Shown one piece after another: positions 9,900 through 21,784 of a DNA stretch of 64,000 nucleotides (position 1 is its first letter; the number at the start of each line of letters is the position of its first letter). Source of the stretch: Adenanthera pavonina. Its lineage: Eukaryota; Streptophyta; Magnoliopsida; Fabales; Fabaceae. The stretch spans positions 31,096,001-31,160,000 of the forward strand of contig JAIVEN010000016.1 of NCBI GenBank assembly GCA_026686845.1, read 5' to 3'. The notes below the pieces were generated by a model, which had not been told where the DNA came from, made no database searches, and saw nothing but the letters and a program-made list of their open reading frames with translations. The position numbers and the translations under genes are program-made.

Positions 9900-12800
9900 T
9901 GTAATATCCCTATTTTTATGGGATGTTATAAAATGAATAAAAGATGAGAAACGAAGTGAGACGAAAAGGTTATATATAATCAGGCTTTAGAAGAAATTAA
10001 TTTCTCATCTAATTTTCTGAAGAAGTTATGTTCAATCCTTAATTGGAATTAATTTTCCATAAGGTTCTTAGCAGAAATTAATTTCAGAACTTACTCCGGA
10101 AAATATGCAATATACCACTTGAATGAAAGTCAGCTCCAAGTTGAGCGTAATGGTATAAGTATTGCATGCCCGGGAGGTCTAGGTTAAGAGATAGACCAAT
10201 TTGAAAGTTAATGTGAATAGTGAAAAGGAAATAATAAAAAATTAGTCTTTAGGTGAAATTACAAGAAAGTGCCCGAAAGAATGAATAATTATATTTTTGA
10301 CCCAATTTAAGGGCAAAACAGTTATTTCCCATATTAGAAGAAAAATATGAATATTGAATTTAAACCTCAAGGAATAAATGTTGATATCATAAAATGTACG
10401 AGGAATTGGGAAAAACAGAGAGACACCGTTAAGTGCAAAGAAGGGTAAAGAGGTCATTTTTTTCGGTTGGATGGAAAAATGAGAAATTATATTTTTGCCC
10501 CCAAAGAATTAGGAAAATGACATTCATGTCCCTAAATTACGTGGAAGGAGTATTAGAAATGTCTTGGGAAAAATTACACCTAACGACTCGAAAGTTTTAA
10601 AAATTATAAATTAGTCTCGAGTCAAGGGTATTTTTGTAAATATGAAAAATTATGGTCAAAATGAAGCTCTCAATGAGTTAGACCCAATGGAATATAGCAA
10701 GGAATCTATTGAGATCAAAATAATATTTATTGGGTAATTAAGATTTAATATTAATATTTTATCCGATAAAGGTCATTTTAAACTACAAGAAAAGTCAGTA
10801 TTGATTCAAGGACAATGATTGGATCTTGATAAAATATATTTTGGCTCAAGATAATAATTTTGGACCAAAAGTAATTGTTGGATAATCCTGTACCAATTTA
10901 ATGACAATTTTGACAAAAATACTTAATCGATACAGATAAATTTAATCGGTAAAGGGTATTTTAGTCCATTAAAGCTTATGATGCAATTTTTGGCCAAAAA
11001 GGGAAGTGAGCTACGCATGATCAGCAGTTTGGGACACATGTGGAATTTTCCAAAAGTTTTTTTAAGAAGAAAAGCAATAAAGGCCAAAAAGTAAAAAAAA
11101 AAAATGACTTTATGATTAAGTCATTTTAAATCTTCATCTTCATCTCCATTCACGTCTGAAACAGAGGGTTAGAGGGAGAGAGAGCACGAAACAAAAATTG
11201 AGAAGAGGAAGAGCAAGAAGTAAGGCCATGATCTCAAATGTTCAAGATAAAGTTTTATCACTACTAGCTTGTACACTTTGGTGTTTAAGAGTATTTCTAT
11301 GGAATATTTTCCTCTTTTCTCTCACTTTAAGGTTCAGCCATGGTGACCTAAGAGAGAGAAAGTTGAGCTATGAAGAAACTAAACCATAGAAATGCTTAGA
11401 AATGCTTCAAGATGCAAGAATATGGCATTAGATTGCAAATTAATCGGGTAGATACAGGGTTTGAATTTCTGAATTTTTCTGCCTATTCAGGGTTTGAAAA
11501 GGAAAGGGAATTTCATGATTTTGACTTCAAAAATGGATTCCTTGGGTCCAAAATAGGTAGATACAAGTATGTTGTTCAAGAGAAAGCTTGAGATTAAGAA
11601 AGTGAAATTTTTAGGTTTATGAAGTTAATTCGGAATGAACAGTAACCAAGTTAGAAATGGAATTTGGTAATTCTGAGGCCATATTTGGATTCCTCATGAA
11701 AAATTACATGGAATAGAGGATAATTCGTCATTTTTGAGTTAGAAATGAATTTTTGGTGAATTTTTGAAGAATTAGGGTTTCATAAACACTTTTTGAAGAA
11801 AGTCATGGAACCATTAGCTTGAATAATTGTTTGATGGTGCATTAGGACTTGAAGAAGCCCAAGGAAGCTAGTAGGAGCATTGGTATCAAGTTGAAGAGTA
11901 AGAGAAAGCATGAAGGTAGTAATTTACCTATTCTTGCCTTATATTGTCATGTGATTTTCAATGAGTTTGATGACTTGCCTATTGTTTGCTATGATCAATT
12001 GTGATGCATTGAGAATGTTGGCTGAGTTAATTGAGGGTTTTGAGTCCCCGGGATGTCCAAAATACAAAACGAAACTCTGCCGAAATTTTTGTAAAATATT
12101 ATGGCATAAATGTTTAAAGGCATTTACTTGATGTTTTATGATGATTATATGCTTGATGTGATAATATGATTGCATGAATGGTGATCGCTACTGAGATTCT
12201 TTGAATCTCACCCCCCCTTCAATGACTAACCATGCTAGGAAGAACCAATGCAAAAGAGCTAAGGAAGGAGCAAAAGGCATGAAGAAGGAAATGATGTTGC
12301 AAGCCATTGTGTTATAATGTGAATGGTTATTTGTGTCTTGTTTTATATAAAATTGTAAAATAGTGATTATTATGTTAATGTTGTGGAAAATGCATGAGGA
12401 TTTCCAGTTCTGGATATTGTGATGTTGAGTTATGTTCTACCAAGTTTCATGCCAAAATGAGTTCATTTACAAGGGTGTTGGTAAGCAAATGGCAATATAG
12501 ACTGAAACAGGGCATTTTCCAGATGTGTCTGTTTCATTCACCCTTGTTCTATGCTTAATGTGAGATTAGTTTATGGTATTTTTATAACAGATAGAGGGCA
12601 TCTCAAGCTTTAATATGAAACCTAATTCACCCCATTTGGAGTTGTGTACAATTAATGGTGAATTTTCTAATTCAGCGTTTAGAACAGGGCAAGAATGGGA
12701 AAACTGAAAACTGAAAAGTAAGTACTGGAAAATTCAAAAGCTAATATAAAATTACGCAGAGCTCCAAAAATTCAGTGGTTTGTATTTATGGAAATTTCTA

Positions 12801-13398
12801 TGTTTTAAATTTCATATGCCACTGATTTGGAGGTAAATGGAGCTATATGATAGGAGATATAGAGGTTTTCCCAAAACTGTTCCAGCAAAAGTGGAATTCT
12901 GACCCTTTATGATTTAAGTTAATATTATGCCCTACACAAGTTGAATAAATGTAAAATAAAAATATTTATATAAATTATATTCACAGAGCTTTCCAATGAC
13001 ATAATGAATGCATAAATTGGCTCAGGGTAGAGTGAGATATGAATTTTCAAATACAAGGCCAAAATCCTGCGGAAGAGAAAATGACCAAATATACAGTAAA
13101 TATTTGAGGAATAAACTGTATAAATTGGTCAATATTATGCTCTGTTTTATATTTTTCCCATGTATATAAGGTTTTTATCTATTGTTAGAGACTTGAATCA
13201 CTATGAAATGATTTTTCTATAATTAGTTATGAATTTTCAAAATTCAGTCAGCAAAGTGGAAACTACCATATGAACAGTAATTGAAAATTTTGGAAATTCT
13301 GATTTTCATTCTTACATGATTCAAGCTTAGGATCAAGTATAATTAGACATAAAAGGAATCTAATTCATGGGAAATAAATTTAAAAGTAAGGTGTTACA
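9900..13398 (+). mobile_element. Solo LTR of 3.5 kb, TGTAATATCC...GTGTTACA type (level 3 of the nest)
   Basis: TSD CATTT at 9895-9899 and 13399-13403; joining the flanks restores the SIRE-like LTR phrase CCGCATTTAATGC. The ends (TGTAAYA / TGTTACA) and length match long LTRs of the plant Del/Tekay kind, but no coding sequence is present to prove the lineage. At about 11100-11220 a purine-rich leader (agagggagagagag) resembles the one in the solo LTR at 45821-48284, which suggests plus orientation. A perfect 8-bp-stem hairpin lies at 12192-12210. The small open frame at 11198-11389 is part of the leader and not a gene. Confidence 0.85.
12192..12210 (+). other. Perfect short hairpin in the long solo LTR
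   Basis: TGAGATTC, loop TTT, GAATCTCA: an 8-bp perfect stem, preceded by GCTAC and followed by a run of C. A related hairpin with different stem bases occurs at 47502-47516 and on the minus strand at 51089-51071, in the same sequence context. Confidence 0.7.
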
Positions 13399-14414
13399 CA
13401 TTTAATGCTTCTGACATACTGAAATTCGAATTTTGGTTGGTCAATAGAAGAATTTCGAAGGAACCGAAGGTTAAAGCTTCCAACATTGAAATACTGAAGT
13501 TCGTCTGTTCATGAAGTGAAATTCGAATTTTGAAACTTAGAAAATATTTCCATGTTGTGACATATGAATTTCCAAGTGAAAAGTTTTTCTGTTAAGTGTG
13601 AACAGTGTTTTTAATTTGCTACAGTGCCCTCGAAATTCGAATTTTGGAGCTCCAAAATTCGTCTGTTCTCAGCAGGCTCAAAAAGCACAGTAGTTCATTT
13701 ACTTCGAAATTCGAATTTTCAATGAGTGAAATTCTTCTGTCAGAGAGATCTCTTTTCAGACTTACTTTAATATTCGAATTTATAAACACTGTCATTCGTA
13801 TGTCAACATATTATTGCAACAGACTCACAACCTTAGCTTCTGAAATTTGAATGTCCATGTTCAAAGTTCGTCTGTCAGTGAGCAATTTTGAAACTTAATA
13901 TAATCTTGATTTCAGATGAACTTAAACATTGTTTCAGACGAATTTCTTTAGTTTTCATAAGTTTTATTTTGTCTGAAATTCGTATTTTGAAAACTTAAAG
14001 TTCGTCTGTTGCTCAACTGCTTCTTTCAGACACTTACGAAAATTCAAATTTTGAACAACCAAAATTCATCTGTCAGAGAGACATCCCTTCAGACTTACTC
14101 AGTTTTAGCTCGAAATTCGAATTTCCAAAGTCAAAGTTCGAATTTCCAATATGACAGTTCAATGTAAACTTTTCAAACTTCGTCTGTTGGTGGGTATTTT
14201 TCAAATATTTCATAAAATTAAGTTTTTAAAACATCTTTTCCTCAAATCAAAGTCTTTTACTCATATTTAAACATAATTAAACATCCTACAACGAATCTAT
14301 CATAGATTTCTCCAGAATTTCCTCACTTGAGTCTTTAGGTTATCTTTGATATCTTCATTCCAGGCTCTTGAGAGTTGATTTGGAATCATCAAAACTTCTT
14401 GATTCAACAAGAAT

Positions 14415-14968
14415 GGCACCACCTTACACAAAAATAAAACTAGATACATGCTGAATAAGTGGTGCCCAAAAATAGGAAACAAAAATCAAATCTAAAGAGA
14501 TCCTCACAAATAAATTCAAAATAAGAAACTAATTGTCAAAACCTTATTTCTGAATTAAGTAATAAAAAAAATGAAAATTGCTAATTTATTTAATAAAAGA
14601 ACACTATTTAAATAGTCACAAGCTTGGCACATGCTCCTTTAAGTGAGTTCTTCTATTTGGACCTTGTTTGTTGGGTTTAGATCAGTTTCTAGCATACTAG
14701 CCATGAAGAACACGCCTCTTGAAGCCTTTTGGGCTGAAAATTGAGCTAAGTAGATGGGCTCTTGTTCAATTACTTCTTGGATCAATCCATTGAGAGTTTA
14801 CCTCATTGCCTTAGTCCTTGCTCTTGTCATAGGCCCACCCATTCCTTGCAAATGATCTTTCTTGTTCCATACTCGGGTTGCTTGTTCAGTCACATGATCA
14901 TGCCTTCCATGTCCATCAAGCTCTTGAAACTCCTTCCCTTTGATAAGCCTAGCTTGTGCTCCATTATT
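14415..14968 (-). repeat. 5' LTR of the gypsy element, outer part
   Basis: Matches 4759-5313 closely, including the coding stretch with GGPMTRARTKAM, here interrupted by a stop. The similarity ends at CCATTATT, and the next five bases are ACAAT, the TSD. The canonical LTR end would be CCATTA (CA mutated to TA), so two extra T bases are retained. Confidence 0.8.
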
Positions 14969-14973
14969 ACAAT

Positions 14974-16128
14974 CTACATCTAATATTTGATTCAAAGGTC
15001 TCTTTAACATTTTATGTTTAATATTTCGTAATAAAATTCTATCAAATCAGAATCATAAATTCTGAGTTAATTATTTTACCATATTACATATTGTTACAAT
15101 AATTTAAATTTTATTTTTTTTAAATTTTATTGTTCTATTAATATATTATAATCAAGATGTCCTGAAACTTGCCTTCTCCAAGCTTATGTACTTTTCACTA
15201 TTGGCAATACATAATAATTCTTCGCAATATGTGTGGCAATAGACCTGAGCTCTTTTATTATTGTTCCCATTTGAATACTCTCAAGGAATTATTTCGAAAT
15301 CTCTACTTCTTTTAAAAAGTATCTAAATATAACATATGTAAATAGATATTATTTTATTGTTTAACAAAAAAATTATTGAAGAGCTCCATGCGTCTCATGG
15401 ATAATATGTTAATTGTTTGAAAAATAAAAAATAAATGAATATATAATAAAATATGCAGTGAATACAATCATGTTGCTTTTTGTTATGCTTTCTTATTTTC
15501 ATATATCCACAATGAAAAGGAGATGATTTGTTGATAAAAGAAGCAAAATAGATTAATAAATTAATAAATTACTATAACTTAAAAATGAGAAAAGGAAGAA
15601 AGAGCATTACTTTTTTTTGGGGGGGAAGTACATGCATAACAGAGAAGATGGCGATGGAGATAGCACATATGAAGTATTTTTCTAGGGAAATCCCAATAAT
15701 TTTTAAATTTCATTTATTTTTGTTAGATCAGTTTTTTTTTTTGTTTGAGTGAGCTTGACAAAGAATCAAACTCGCCTAACTTGGTCTGTAAAAAGTGGGT
15801 TAACTAAGTTTGTCAGAATTACAAACAAATTAGTCCAAGTCTAGCCCTCATCTATGTGCAAGTTGAATCAATTCTCATGACTATAAAACACATTGGATTG
15901 ACTTGACAAGTCATCTTGTGAGTTTGACAACCTTAATTATCTTATTATTCATCCTATGTTTCACACAAGAAAAAAATCTAGTTAAGTTGGGAATCATAAA
16001 TAAAGAATGTAACTCAAAAAGATTCAAATTAAAACTGATAAAAGATCGAAAATAAAATAAGTTGTAAAAGATTCAATCAAAATGCTCATTGATAGTTTAC
16101 TGTTGAGAATTACTTTTTTTATAAATGT
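14974..16128. other. Intergenic, AT-rich, no gene recognised
   Basis: No open frame above 60 codons with any motif and no terminal repeats were found. This is the original flank into which the gypsy element inserted. Confidence 0.5.
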
Positions 16129-16133
16129 AAATT

Positions 16134-16580
16134 GAGCTCATTTGTTTCAATTTTTTTATGTGAAAATCACTTTTTCTCATATAAAAAAGCACTTCTAAAA
16201 TTTTTAAAGTGTTTGTTTAAACTTTTGAAAATAATCAAAATCTGAAAAAAAAAAAAGGTAATTTTCTGCTTATTTTGAGAAGTTACTCTAAGTAGCTTCT
16301 GAAAAAAAGCAATTGTGAAAGATGAGAGAGAAAAAGATATAAGAGGTAGGGTGCAATAAAATAATTTTAAAAATTACAAAAATAACAATATTTGACCCCA
16401 TGAGAATATTATAATATAAATTCATATTTTTTCTTTATTTACTAAACAATTTAAAAAGTATTTTTCTTTATTCTAACCAAACACAAAATAAATTTTATTT
16501 TTTTAAAAAATCTCTAAATAATTAATTACTTTTTTAAATAATTTAAAAATTACTTTTTTATAAACTTAAACAAACGGCCC
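16134..16580. mobile_element. MITE, 447 bp
   Basis: Ends GAGCTCATTTGTTT and (reverse complement of the right end) GGGCCGTTTGTTTAA form an imperfect terminal inverted repeat. AAATT is present on both sides (16129-16133 and 16581-16585). The inside is AT-rich and non-coding, with phrases such as agtagcttctgaaaaaa and aaatcacttt shared with the MITE at 17702-18120. The superfamily is not certain: hAT-like and PIF/Harbinger-like MITEs both show such CCGTTTGTTT ends. Confidence 0.6.
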
Positions 16581-16585
16581 AAATT

Positions 16586-17698
16586 CAGATTTCCCTGGTT
16601 TGAATCACTCTTCTGATTCAATGAGATGTTGTGGGGTTCATCTTAATGATCCATTTGCAATTCATAAAAGGTAATGAAATGATATGTTTTGACTTGTCCA
16701 ATCTGAAGCATCCATTTAATTACAAATAAATAGCTGCCTCTAACTAAATTCAATTCTTACTTCAAATCTCTCTCACGAGGTCCCCATTTGATTCTTTTTT
16801 TTTTTCTTTTTTCATTCAATTCTTTTCTCATTCTTATTCTGTCAAAACGTACTGTCATCTGACCTAATTTTTTTTTTGGGTCACTGTCATCTAACCCAAT
16901 GTGCCTCAATAAAAAATGGCCCGTCTTTGTATACAACCGAATCTTCCAAGGCTAGGTCAATGTTTGTGTAAAAAATTTTTACTTAACTCCAATGTTATGT
17001 AAGTAAAACCGTTTTCAAGACTAGCCCTTGGATGAGGGGAAAACATAAAAGGAGAAAAATTTGGGAAGAAAATAAAAAAGAACCTAGACATCCCATTATC
17101 TAAGTTCATTCTTACTTTCTCTCATAGTATTCTTTTCTCACTATTTTTTTCCTATTCTAAACAAATCCTAAGTTAAACTCGATTCAATTGGATATTTCAC
17201 TCATGTAATGAGTTATATTACCTCCCTCCCGCCCTTCCTTTTTTTTTTTTTATGAAAGATAATAACTATTTCATCAAAATTTAGAAAAAAAAGTTGAAAT
17301 TAGTTAAATGTAATTAATATGTTTTCCACAAATACCTATATTTAGTACTTAATAGATTCCTCTTGCATTGAAAACGATCACAAACTCTTTCCTCATGAAT
17401 GAAGGGTAGAAATAGAACAAATAAAAAATAGAATAAGCCAATAAATACGCAAGACAATAAAACTATATTTCTTGTAAATAGAATAAAAAAAACGAGAGAG
17501 AGTAATATGTATGAAGTGGTGGTGGAGCCACCCAAACCAAGATTTCGGCTTTAAAAGGAATAATGTTAATGCCAAAAACCAAGATTTTGGAGTGGCCCCA
17601 CCACAATCCCAAATATGAAGTTAGTTTAGTGTTCGAGCTGGGCTAATGATGAGAAAGATTTCAACGCGTGGTGGCCATCATAAATTTGGTGAAACCAC
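16586..17698. other. Intergenic, no gene recognised
   Basis: Contains poly-T tracts (about 16796-16810 and 17240-17252) and AT-rich unique sequence. The minus frames at 17314-17575 are low-complexity hydrophobic and are not supported. Confidence 0.5.
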
Positions 17699-17701
17699 TA
17701 A

Positions 17702-18120
17702 GAGCCCGTTTGTTGAAACCATTTTTATGTCCGAAAAGAAAAACCATTTTTATGAAAAAGTCACTTTTAAAATCTTTTAGAATATTCATTTAAATTTTTA
17801 AAAACAATTAAAATATAAAAATAGAGCAGTTTTTGAAGTAGCTTCTGAAAAAATAGTTGTGATACGTGAAAGAGGAAAAAAAAAATAAAGGCTGAGAACA
17901 CAGGATTTGCATTTGCATTTCCTGTACGAAAGTAACACTTTAAAATTGTGAAACTGACAAAATTCACCCCCATTATATTTCCCCATAAGCCTAAAAGGAG
18001 CTTTTTACGATTTTAACCCAACATAAATTAGTTTCTGCATTTCATAAAATTTTAAGAAATTAATCACTTTTTAAACAATTTGAAAATCACTTTTTTTTTT
18101 AATCCTAAACAAACAGGCGC
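17702..18120. mobile_element. MITE, 419 bp, Tourist-like
   Basis: The left end GAGCCCGTTTGTT and the reverse complement of the right end GCGCCTGTTTGTT match at 11 of 13 bases. The element is flanked by TAA (17699-17701 and 18121-18123), the 3-bp target duplication of PIF/Harbinger elements. Internal phrases are shared with the MITE at 16134-16580. No coding capacity. Confidence 0.65.
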
Positions 18121-18123
18121 TAA

Positions 18124-18851
18124 ATATATATGATCATCAACGACCACATTGCAGCATGCCCAACGATGCCTCATGGAGAATGTGATTAATCAAACCAGAG
18201 ATTTTCTAAACACAATTTTTGATCTTGTATATCATGAGTCAAATGAATGTGCAAAATAGTTAGCCCAATCAGCTCACGGTCTTCAGACTGAATTTTTGCT
18301 CTTTTTCCTAACCTATAAGTAGTTCAGACTGGTGTACCATAGCCTTTCACTAGAAAAAAGGAGGGTGGTGGGGTGGGAGGGGAAGTAGCCAAAGTAATTT
18401 TTCCCCGAAATGTTTAGTAAATATTATAATGATGCCTTTAAAAATCAATGTTACATATCATATTTAAAAATTAAAAAACCTTTCCAATTCACTACAATGT
18501 TTTTTCAATAAATATAACTGAATCAGGTCATGCTGCTGACAAATTTTTACATCCAAGTCAATCCATCTCCACGTAGCTAGGACTAACCAGGCCTTGTGCA
18601 TCCCTAACGTTAAAGACTCTACCGATTTAAGAGCCTCTTTAAATGCAATATTCAGACATGAACAAACAAGAGCAGAAGCGAATGCGAGAGCAGAAGAATG
18701 AGTAAAACCAGGAACAAGGATTGAAAGAACTGGCAAAATCCACTTACAGGAAAGATTACAAAACAAAACTACTATAATTAGTCCCCATGTATAAATCTCA
18801 AAGCTGAGGTGTACTACTCGACAGAAATCCATAACAAAATTTGAATCAATC
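18124..18851 (-). other. 3' untranslated and downstream region of the eL14 gene, then intergenic
   Basis: About the first 300-400 bp downstream of the stop (18851 downward) is less AT-rich than the intergenic DNA and contains T/G-rich stretches (TTTTGTTTTGTAATC at about 18755-18770, minus strand) typical of plant 3' ends. No unique polyadenylation site can be chosen. A G-rich stretch is at 18359-18388. The minus frame at 18464-18832 lies in this 3' region and is not a separate gene. Confidence 0.5.
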
Positions 18852-21784
18852 TTAAGATGCGTTTTTCTTCAGCTTGGCGAGCTCTTGCCTTAAAACACCT
18901 GCCCTCTGCACAAATTAAAGAAGCATGTTCATCATCTTCGACTACACCAGAAAGCTAAGAAGCACCAGTATGACTTTATGTATGGGATTCGACATGCTTT
19001 GACACGATAGATACACAAGTTTAAAAATTATAAGGTACGGAAGGTATAAACATAAATATATATTTAATCAATTAACATATGAAAAATGAATGATATGAAA
19101 ACAATTGAGTTTAAAACAAACATTCCATATCACAAATATTCTTTGCAAGTTCCTCAGCCACATTGGTGCATTTTGGACAAAGGGCTAGCGACACAATTAG
19201 TAGAATATGTTTCGTATATCAAGAAATACGTTACTCACATCAAATTTGCCTCCAATATAGGTGCTCGTCCCTTATAAAGTATAAGTGCAACATAGCTATA
19301 AGAAAATTCTTTTAAGAACAAAACACACACACACACACGCCCGCACACAACTAGCCAATATATATAGACAGTGTAAGGTGGATACTGAAATTTTCCTAAG
19401 GACCAATCTAAGAGTTCCACAGACCAAAGGATGAGTATTACCAACAGCAAACCAAAATGCATAGAGAAAATTTTAAGTACATTCCCACCATCAGATGTGG
19501 TCCCCATGCATTGCAAAAAGTTGCTGTTCATGGCAAACAAACAATATGACTTACTATAGATTTTATATTGACATATTGGTAATTATATATTGATATATTG
19601 ATGAAAACACACAAATGAGCATGCCAGATGATGAAACCCATCGACAACTATTTATAATAAAAGACAAAACTTTGGTAAGCTTCAGATACTTGCTATCAAG
19701 TTTTTCAATAAAAACATGCCCAGTGAATATTTTTTACAACTCTGTACCACATAATTCCATCTTTAAAAAAGTTTCCTACATGTTATTTTTCTGATAAAGT
19801 GAAAATAAATACCCGAGGAACCTCACCTAAGCCTAGACCTTGACGAATTTCTATAGTTCTTTGTGCTTCAGAATTGCAAAAATTATACGGAAGTATATCT
19901 AAAACTAACCTTGATCTTTGCCAACATTAACTTGAACCTGTCAAAATCATTGAGTGATGCCCTTCTCTTTTGAACAATAAGTTTCCTGCCCCATGAGCTA
20001 TTCTCCCACTTCTTCTTAACATCTATTAAGAGATACACAAAATTGAATAATTGCCATGAGGAATTCCTTTAACTTAATAAGGATTGCTTCGAGATTATTT
20101 CTACCCACCAGCAGCCTCCATGGCTCGGAGGAGATCCTTCTTCTTAGGGACTCTCTTAATATCAATCTTAATGTCAGTTAGTGAAAGTCTCTTAAAATTC
20201 ATTTGAGATCTCACCATATCAGGGGCATCAACTAGAGCCTGTCAACATATAATAGACAAATCAAATAAGGTTCTTCATCATATATTATGAGCATTTACAT
20301 TATCAAACATTGACAATAATGATATCAGTATAAAGATAAAAGAAAGTAACAATGATATCATTATAAAGATAAAAGAAAGTGGGCATGCAACGTGTTCAAT
20401 AATCTGACATAATCTCACATATAATTACTGAATTTGATAAAATGATCCACCCAGACCACAAAATTTGCTTGACAAATTGTTGTAATCACTTACACAGACA
20501 TTAAGACCAAACATTTTCTAGCATGTACCGTAGTGGAAAGACAAAATTGAAAATTGTTGAAGTACTGGACATGTCAACCCTTTAATCTAGTTCATGCTTT
20601 GCTAGTGACGTCTAGCTATGGCTCTGATACCATGATAATGTAGGACTATGTCAAAACATTTCTTCTCATTTCATATTGATTTGTATAGAGGACCATGCTT
20701 ATATACACAATGCATTTGCAATATAGGGAAACATCAAAACAATTGTAGTGAGAAACAGCCACTTGTATTTAGTTTCAACAAAAAAAGATTATTTGACAAA
20801 ATGAATGATAGAAAAATATTTGAAGCATGAGCTGGATTAAAGGGTCAATGTGTCCCGTATTTAAGAAAAAAAATTATTTAAATAAAAAGGGTATTATGCT
20901 TTTTTATTTGGCCTCAACGAGGGTACTATGTTCAAATACATCATGATAGCCATTACGGTAAAAAACAACAACAGGCACGGGCACGTCATTCAGTCATTCA
21001 AATGGTTATGCGATGAACATTAGATAAAAGATACATTGGGATGAATGAGGAGGGGGAAGAATATAGAAGTACTTTTTTTTTTTTTACAGTTTTGTTTATT
21101 TGAATCAAAATAAGCCTTTTTTCCCCTCACTAATCATTCGATCTCCCCAATCAAAACTTATTATAAAAAATACATTTAAATCTACATTAACGAAAATATC
21201 AATATACAAATTTCACTTTCCTTTCACCTCTCCTTTATTATCCTCAATTAAAACATACCTAAGTGAGCTTATCACACACAAACGGACAGAGTCCACCTCA
21301 CTTGAATGATATAACTAAGTATGCAACAAGGAATCACCAAATTCAGCCGGCAAAAATTCTCCAAATTAGTAGCAAAATTGTCAACATAACCAAAGCAAAT
21401 GAATTTCTTAATAATCCCCGAACACCAATCACAGTGAAAGCAAAAAAACAATTTGGAAGAATCAGCAATAACCAGGAAATAGTTATCAATTTATTGCTAT
21501 GATCTTTAAATCAAAGAAAAAAAAAACTGGACCATCCATGAAAATAACTAGAAATACAAACTTAGAAAAAGAATTGACAAAGCGCATACTCTGTTCTGGT
21601 CAATTACATCAACAATGACCACTAGCTTCCCATAATCTTTGCCGTAGTTGATCAGAGCAACCCTCCCGATCTCAACGTACCTTTTGAAAGGCTGCGCAAA
21701 AGAGGAACGTAAGGTTTAATAGAAACCAGAACATGGAGAAAGCAATGGAAGAAATGCATCAGTATGAGAAAGAGAGCTCACCAT
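18852..21784 (-). CDS. RPL14: 60S ribosomal protein L14 (eL14), complete, five exons
   Basis: Exons: 21784-21782 (ATG alone), 21691-21590, 20238-20109, 20022-19910, 18905-18852. All introns are GT-AG. Spliced length is 402 bp, giving 133 residues and a TAA stop. The protein starts MPFKRYVEIGRVALINYG (KOW/SH3-like fold), continues GKLVVIVDVIDQNRALVDAP, then MNFKRLSLTDIKIDI, KKWENSSWGRKLIVQKRRAS, and ends with a basic helix (RQELAKLKKNAS). Length and sequence follow plant eL14 (about 134 residues in Arabidopsis). It is a component of the large subunit of the cytosolic ribosome, near the rRNA expansion segments. An intron directly after the ATG places the first intron as a likely expression-enhancing leader intron. 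No defects are seen, so the gene is probably active. Confidence 0.95.
20618..20830 (-). mobile_element. Copia LTR fragment with tRNA-Met PBS inside intron 2 of the eL14 gene
   Basis: The plus strand has GGCTCTGATACCATGATAATG at about 20620-20640, the complement of CATGGTATCAGAGCC, so the LTR lies to the right and ends in ...TATCA on the minus strand. The following sequence (tttgtatagaggaccatgcttatatacacaatgc) resembles the R/U5 part of small copia LTRs. The far end of the LTR and the rest of the element could not be defined. It is in the same orientation as the gene. Confidence 0.5.

Larger units (their letters stand above)
9253..14409 (-). mobile_element. SIRE-like copia solo LTR (level 2 of the nest)
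   Basis: TSD AGAAT at 9248-9252 and 14410-14414. Without its own insert the LTR is about 1.65 kb, close to the 1.77-1.79 kb LTRs of the SIRE-like element at 28696-36011. The left end (TATTAG, TG mutated to TA) leads into TTCCCAAGAGGGGGGTGAATT, the end motif shared with that family. The body has the repeated phrase of type 'aaattcgaattt...gttcgtctgt' also seen in the other copies. No internal region is present, so the element was reduced to a single LTR by LTR-LTR recombination. Confidence 0.85.
4331..14968 (-). mobile_element. Gag-only Ty3/gypsy-type LTR retrotransposon, with two nested insertions in its 5' LTR
   Basis: The element is on the minus strand and is bounded by the 5-bp TSD ACAAT (4326-4330 and 14969-14973). 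The 3' LTR is 4331-5311; the internal region is 5312-8843; the 5' LTR is 8844-9252 plus 14415-14968. The two LTRs are alike along their whole length, apart from about 20 extra bases near the start of the 3' LTR. A tRNA-Met PBS and a polypurine tract sit at the expected borders. The internal region (about 3.5 kb) has a gag domain and the last part of a gypsy polyprotein, but no protease, reverse transcriptase, RNase H or integrase. This is the layout of the non-autonomous TR-GAG or LARD-like elements known in plants. It presumably moved with enzymes from a related full element. Confidence 0.85.

Noticed and set aside
18464..18832. 122-codon minus frame as a gene
   Set aside because: It lies entirely in the 3' region of the eL14 gene on the same strand, begins 20 bp after the stop codon and has no domain.
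21100..21502. Plus-strand frames of 69 and 79 codons
   Set aside because: They are inside intron 2 of the eL14 gene on the opposite strand and have no recognisable motif.
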